Positions 59,607 through 64,000 of a DNA stretch of 64,000 nt are shown one piece after another; within the stretch, counting starts at the first letter, position 1; each line of letters begins with the position of its first letter. Source of the DNA: Hemibagrus wyckioides (taxonomy: Eukaryota > Chordata > Actinopteri > Siluriformes > Bagridae); contig NC_080711.1 in assembly GCF_019097595.1 (NCBI RefSeq), forward strand, positions 16,323,428 through 16,387,427, read 5' to 3'. The translations under genes and the position numbers were made by a program. The notes beneath the pieces are model-generated. The model had not been told where the DNA came from. It did no database searches and saw nothing but the letters and a program-made list of their open reading frames with translations.

Positions 59607-59774
59607 CCTACTGTGAAAGTTGGGAGAAAAAGAACTGGCAGAACATAAGCAAAGCTCATGACCAAACCAGAGATGACAGTGATGCTTTGAAACATTTTAG
59701 TTCATAGGATTGGGCTTTGTCTAGATAAATTGCAAGTAACACACTTCTGTCTTCATTTCTCTTCCTGATTACAG

Positions 59775-59816
59775 AACAAAGTGCTTGACATTGATGGGGT
59801 CAAGGTCAAACTGCAG
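59775..59816 (+). CDS. rab26: rab26 exon 3 (beta-2/beta-3 hairpin)
   Basis: A 42-base exon coding 14 residues, NKVLDIDGVKVKLQ (protein residues 97-110). This is the beta-2/beta-3 stretch just before the WDTAGQE switch II motif. It continues the frame from exon 2 exactly (GIDFR/NKVLD). A strong pyrimidine-rich tract ending ATTACAG precedes it and GTAAGG follows at 59817, so the splice sites are convincing despite the small size. The next exon should begin with the WDTAGQ motif; I did not find it before 64000, so the gene continues outside the window. Confidence 0.93.
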
Positions 59817-61020
59817 GTAAGGCCTATTTCTCTTTCCGGCATGCTGTTAATGTCCACCTAATGTTTGTATTTAAGAAACTCTGCTTTGAACTATAGTCCA
59901 ATAAAATGAGTGAGAGAGCTTGTTCTTGCAAACCCTTTCCCAACGACCCAATGCATTCATGTTCCTCAGTGGTTACATCTTTTTGTGTGACATTCTTATT
60001 AAATATATTTTTTTGTGTAAGGCCAATTAGAAATGCTGATTTGGAGACAGAATTTCTTGACAGGGTTTATGAATGTGTTAATGTGCTATTAGTCTCATTA
60101 GTGTTTTTCCAATTTTCTAATTTAAACCTGGCTATATTCAGGTCATTCTGAACAGTTTTAATTAAACTGTTGTTGTAGGATATTGCCATCAAATATGTTA
60201 ATTTGGGCTAAGTGCACTGCCCACACTGGATGTAAAGTGTAAAATGCTATTTCTCACTAAAGCTATGGTACTGGTCAGTGTTGTGCGCAACATATATTTG
60301 TTACACTATGATGCATGTACTACTGAGTTGCATGTGCATTAACAATTCATTTATCCATAAATCTACTGTATTTTCTGTATCAGTTATCTTACACAGGGTC
60401 ACAAGGCAGGGGACACCCTGGATTGATGCACCATTCCACCTACATAAATAGTATTTGCCACAAAATGATAGTTATGTGGAAGCTGAAACTGAATCAAAGG
60501 ATACCTGACAGATAATAAACAACATGGGAAAACTTTCATGTGCATACATGCAAAACAATTAATGACAGCAAAAAACATGTCTTTGAAAGCTTGAAGGTTT
60601 TCATAAGCATAAGAAATATCTGTTATATTTGACACTATATCTTATACTTGATCACCTCTGAGAAGAATCGGCTCTGCTTTAACCATGTGGTTTTCCACAG
60701 TGTGAATACTTTTTAATGGTTTAAAAAAAAGGCTACTGAAGACAAAGGGCCCCAATTATCACTGATAAAAACCAGAACATCAGTTTTACTTTTTATGAGG
60801 GACAGGAGAAGAGAGAGACCCCTTTCTCCAACCAACCTAAAGCCTGACACTCCATCTGACACTCCATTTACTTTGTGAGTTGCCTCTTAAGGAGAAGGGG
60901 CAATGCTATTACCTATGGTGAGAAAGCAAATTTCAGTGCCAGAAAAGTGTAAACAGACACAAAAAATAATCACAAAAAAGTCACTTCTCTAGGGAATCAT
61001 TGCAACAATAGGCATAACTG
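59817..61020. other. rab26 intron 3, first part
   Basis: It follows the donor at 59817. AT-rich and without a recognisable gene or next rab26 exon. A short CTGACACTCCAT duplication lies at about 60845-60870. Confidence 0.6.
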
Positions 61021-61023
61021 AAT

Positions 61024-62607
61024 ACTCAGTTTCCTTTCAAGGAAACCTCAACATTGCATCATGGCTTGATGCTATGGGAATGCCCCAGAGCAACCGGTGT
61101 CTGAAGCACATGTGAACACATTTCAATTTTCTTTAGCTGGAAGGAGCAGTGCATGTCAGCAAGACCATAAAAAGGCGTCTATGTCAGTAAACGGAGCTCC
61201 ACCACACCAAAGACCTCTGCCACTGAGCCCATGTCGTCGGCCATTCTATGGCTGCAGTGGTTATCATGGAGAGGCATCTGTGGCTCAACCTCATGGGCGT
61301 AAAGGACAAAGATAAGACTTTAAACTGTAAACTGTACTCTGAGGACATACAGATTCAAGATGTTCATGCTCAAAATGATTGTGTCACAAATCAGGTCTGA
61401 GGACTGGTTTGTCATGATAGATCTAAAGGATGCATATTTTCACATCAAGATTCGACCAGAACACAGGAAGTTTCTCAGGTTTACTTTCAGGGATGAAGCT
61501 TACCTATATCGAGTTTTTCCTTTTGGTCTAGCTCTGTCTTCACAAACCTACACAATGTGCATGGATGCAGCCCTGGCTCCTCTGCGAGTCCAGGGCAGCT
61601 CTCGGGGGTGTGGCCATCACAAGGCACTTTAAACAGATGCCTCTCTCTGATTTAGCTGTGGTTCTTGATGGCTGCCCCACACATGAGAAGGCCTTCAGCT
61701 TTCATGAAAACATAAACTGTCAGGATTGTATTTCCAGCTGCTGGAACACTTTTCCCCCAGCTCAAGGGTTTTTCATTTGTTGGTCCACACAGACAACATC
61801 GGGTTAGTCTCTTATAGCAATCACTAAAGCGGTCTCAGTTCATGCCCTTTTTTTTCAGGCTGGCACAGCAGATCCTGCTTTGAGCAGAGAACAAATTGCT
61901 CTATGTAAGGGCGATTTATAATCCAGGGCATGAAAACCAGGAAGCAGAAAAGGCAGTGGCTGAGGCCAGAAAAATGTACCTCTATTCTCTGGTGGGGAAG
62001 GCCATATAGCAGAGTTCCTCTCAGGTTGGACACTATGGCACAGATGTGGCCAAGGCTCTGTTTGTATACTTTTCCCCTGATAGCACTTCTCCCAGGAGTC
62101 CTAGCCAGGGTATGCCCGGACCAAGTCCACCTATTGCTAGTGACTCCACACTGGCCTGCCGATGTCTCTTTAGGAGATTCCTGTCCAGAGGGATCTTCTT
62201 TTGAAGGTACCAGATCATAAGTTCTGGTCTTTCTACCAATGTAGTGGAGATCGTTGGATGTCAAATCGGCTTCTAGGGCTTCCTCAGTTAGGAAACTGTA
62301 ATTTAGAAACTCCTATCATGGTGCAAGCAACGCCTCCTGGACCTAGTCCACTTCTCCATTGGTTTAGTGCTGGAGTTCTGCCACTGTTCTGCTATTGATA
62401 TTTCCTGTTTCATACATGAACCTCCTAGGGTCCAAAGTCCTGCAGGACTGATCTGGGGCCACCTGCACCCAGCAGCTGTCTATGCCAATTCACATGGCCC
62501 TGTGGGACAGGCACTCTCTATCGTGTGGCGGCTTTGGTATTGATGTTTCCATAGCAATGTAAAGTACCCTCAATAGGGAAGATCTAAGGTTACGTATATA
62601 AGGAATG
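61024..62607 (+). mobile_element. DIRS-type retrotransposon, copy 3
   Basis: The left end TTTCCTTTCAAGGAAACCTC (61030-61049), with GCATCATGGC and GCTATGGGAATGCC following, matches the DIRS termini of copies 1 and 2. The right end (TGTTTCCATAGCAATGTAAA, then CCCTCAATAGGGAA and GGTTACGTAT, 62543-62600) is its inverted counterpart. Inside, on the + strand, are IRSEDWFVMIDLKDAYFHIK and PFGLALSSQTYTMCMDAALA (RT, 61384-61600) and, later, ILLWAENKLLYVRAIYNPGH (RNase H end, about 61870-61930) in broken frames. The YLDD region and most RNase H are deleted and no recombinase is seen. About 1.6 kb. Confidence 0.72.
61360..61632 (+). pseudogene. DIRS reverse transcriptase fragment
   Basis: A 90-codon open block with MIDLKDAYFHIKIRPEHRKF (RT motif A, catalytic Asp in IDLKDAY), LRFTFRDEAYLYRVFPFGLA (leading to motif B) and TMCMDAALAPLRVQG. 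It then jumps to unrelated sequence where the YLDD motif should follow, so the catalytic pair is lost. Confidence 0.78.
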
Positions 62608-64000
62608 AGATCTGACTGCATGTAAGGTCATTATTCTGCTCATGTTCCAGTTCTCTTGAAAAAGCCACCAGCATCTACCCATCTCAACAGTCATTTTCTC
62701 CATCAGTTCTTTATTTAGTTGCTGTAGGTCAAAGTGTTTTAGCACAGTAAGAGTGACTCAGACAATGCAAGGTAACTTACAGCTTTTGTCATCATATGTT
62801 ATCATGTCATCATATCATCTACTCTGTTATTTACCTCTTTATATATCTGCAAATGCAGAAAGGTTGTGGGAAATTTAGCATTTCTCGCTCATGTCACAGG
62901 ATACATAATCATCTAATTCTACTCACATCAATGTAAATTTAGGTGCTATCTTCTACCTAAGAAAAAACTGATTAGAGCAAGTTCTTGGATGTAGGGTTTC
63001 TGCAACAAGACAAATGGTGCATAGGACAGAGACGGACATTATATTGCCATAACCTAGCAAATGTATTGTTTTATTTTCATACTGCTGCTAAAATTCATCA
63101 ATGAAATTTAACAAATACCACTGACATCAGTTCAACACAAAATTTCTTTTAAAACAGTTGAGAAAAAAGCAAAAGGATAAATACATGTGCTCAAATTAAT
63201 AAAATTCTAGCCTCAGTAAACATCCAAATAAATAAAACTCAAACATTTCACATTTAAAAATCTTTGTTTAACAGATATGCACTAACAAGCATTGTACTTC
63301 ATTGGAGTAGGAGAACAGAGAGCTTCAGTAGCTGCCATGAAACATGCATGAAACCACTTCTTATCCTTTAAAATACTTCCCTGCATGTCATGTTATTCAC
63401 ACAAACCAAAATGACAAAAGATTAAACACCCTGATGGAAAATGCCGTCCTTAGCACAGTTTACATTTAACCACTATATTCACACCATTTTGAAAAAAAAA
63501 CAATTATAAATGAACAATTTACTCTGTTACAGTACTACTTTCAATTGTATAACACCATGGCAATAGCTTTTTGAACAAGTGGAGTACTTCCCACATGGGC
63601 CCCATAAATGTGTTAGGTAAAGATTGTTCTTTGTTCTACTTTATTGTTAAATCTAGACCATCAAAAGAATGTGATTTAATGCATTTAATTATTTAAACCT
63701 GGTGAATTTGTGACTTGCAGTATTATTCTCACAGTTGAGTGTGACCTTAGAATAGATAGAACAGATATATGGCCTATTGTTTTTGTTGGTAAGTCATAGC
63801 TTTTTTCATTTTTTTTTTTTTATAAATTCAGAATGGGATAGCAAGTTGTTCTGTTAGGCCCCATGGAGTTGGGTGATGGACACTCACTAAAAAGAAAAAG
63901 GCATGGTCCTTCACCATCTTGTCATGGCAGGAACAGAATGTGAAATATGCTTGACTACTCAGCCTCCTAGAATCAGACTTTTGGCTTTATAAAACTTGGA
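62608..64000. other. rab26 intron 3, right part of window
   Basis: AT-rich sequence to the window end. I looked for the next rab26 exon, which should begin with codons for WDTAGQE, and did not find it. No other gene or element recognised. Confidence 0.55.

Larger units (their letters stand above)
57120..59640 (-). mobile_element. L1-clade LINE, 5'-truncated, antisense to rab26
   Basis: About 2.5 kb covering the reverse transcriptase and C-terminal part of an L1-type ORF2 on the minus strand. It sits in intron 2, ending 0.1-0.2 kb before exon 3. Three large open blocks remain (59301-59606, 58591-59193, 57167-57748), separated by frame breaks. The endonuclease part and ORF1 are absent. The boundaries are approximate. 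Confidence 0.85.
35668..59774 (+). other. rab26: rab26 intron 2 (24.1 kb, transposon-rich)
   Basis: A GT-AG intron of 24,107 bases. It is bounded by the two confidently placed exons and carries most of the mobile elements listed between 36.9 and 59.7 kb. No independent host gene could be recognised inside it on either strand. Confidence 0.9.

Overview
This is a eukaryotic window, almost certainly from a teleost fish. It is AT-rich, has spliced coding exons, and is packed with repeats typical of ray-finned fish: several Tc1-like families, a pogo/Tigger relative, DIRS-type elements, a Penelope-like fragment, L1 and L2-type LINEs, a tRNA-derived SINE tail and many microsatellites. The repeat mix looks most like an ostariophysan such as a catfish, but that is an impression and not proven here. 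Only about 330 bases of host protein-coding sequence can be recognised.

The one host gene is rab26, on the + strand. Three exons can be placed to the base: exon 1 (30870-31046, start codon and variable N-terminus), exon 2 (35557-35667, P-loop and switch I) and exon 3 (59775-59816). All three are phase 0 with GT/AG borders. Intron 1 is 4.5 kb and intron 2 is 24.1 kb. The exons for the DTAGQ, NKxD and SAK motifs and the C-terminal cysteines lie beyond 64000. A CpG-rich stretch preceded by a (CT)n tract marks the likely promoter.

Layout: 1-30.5 kb is intergenic, with LINE 3' ends (0.8-1.0, 4.5-5.0 kb), a Tc1 fossil (3.4-4.2 kb), a LINE interrupted by a DIRS element (11.9-15.7 kb), long stretches without recognisable content, and a second DIRS copy (26.5-28.5 kb) flanked by pieces of another Tc1-like repeat. 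Intron 1 holds one Tc1 fossil and a GT repeat close to exon 2. Intron 2 holds a nearly intact Tc1 element (37326-38573, perfect 29-bp inverted ends, one internal stop), several fossils of a second Tc1 family, a deleted Tigger element with TA flanks, an L2-like LINE against a Penelope-like fragment, and an antisense L1 that ends about 0.1-0.2 kb before exon 3. A third DIRS copy lies in intron 3 (61.0-62.6 kb).

I found no RNA gene, CRISPR array, operon or novel defence-like system. The points worth checking are the transposon nesting, the single-stop Tc1 element, the short DIRS copies with shared ends, and a few repeat-free stretches that could be conserved regulatory DNA.
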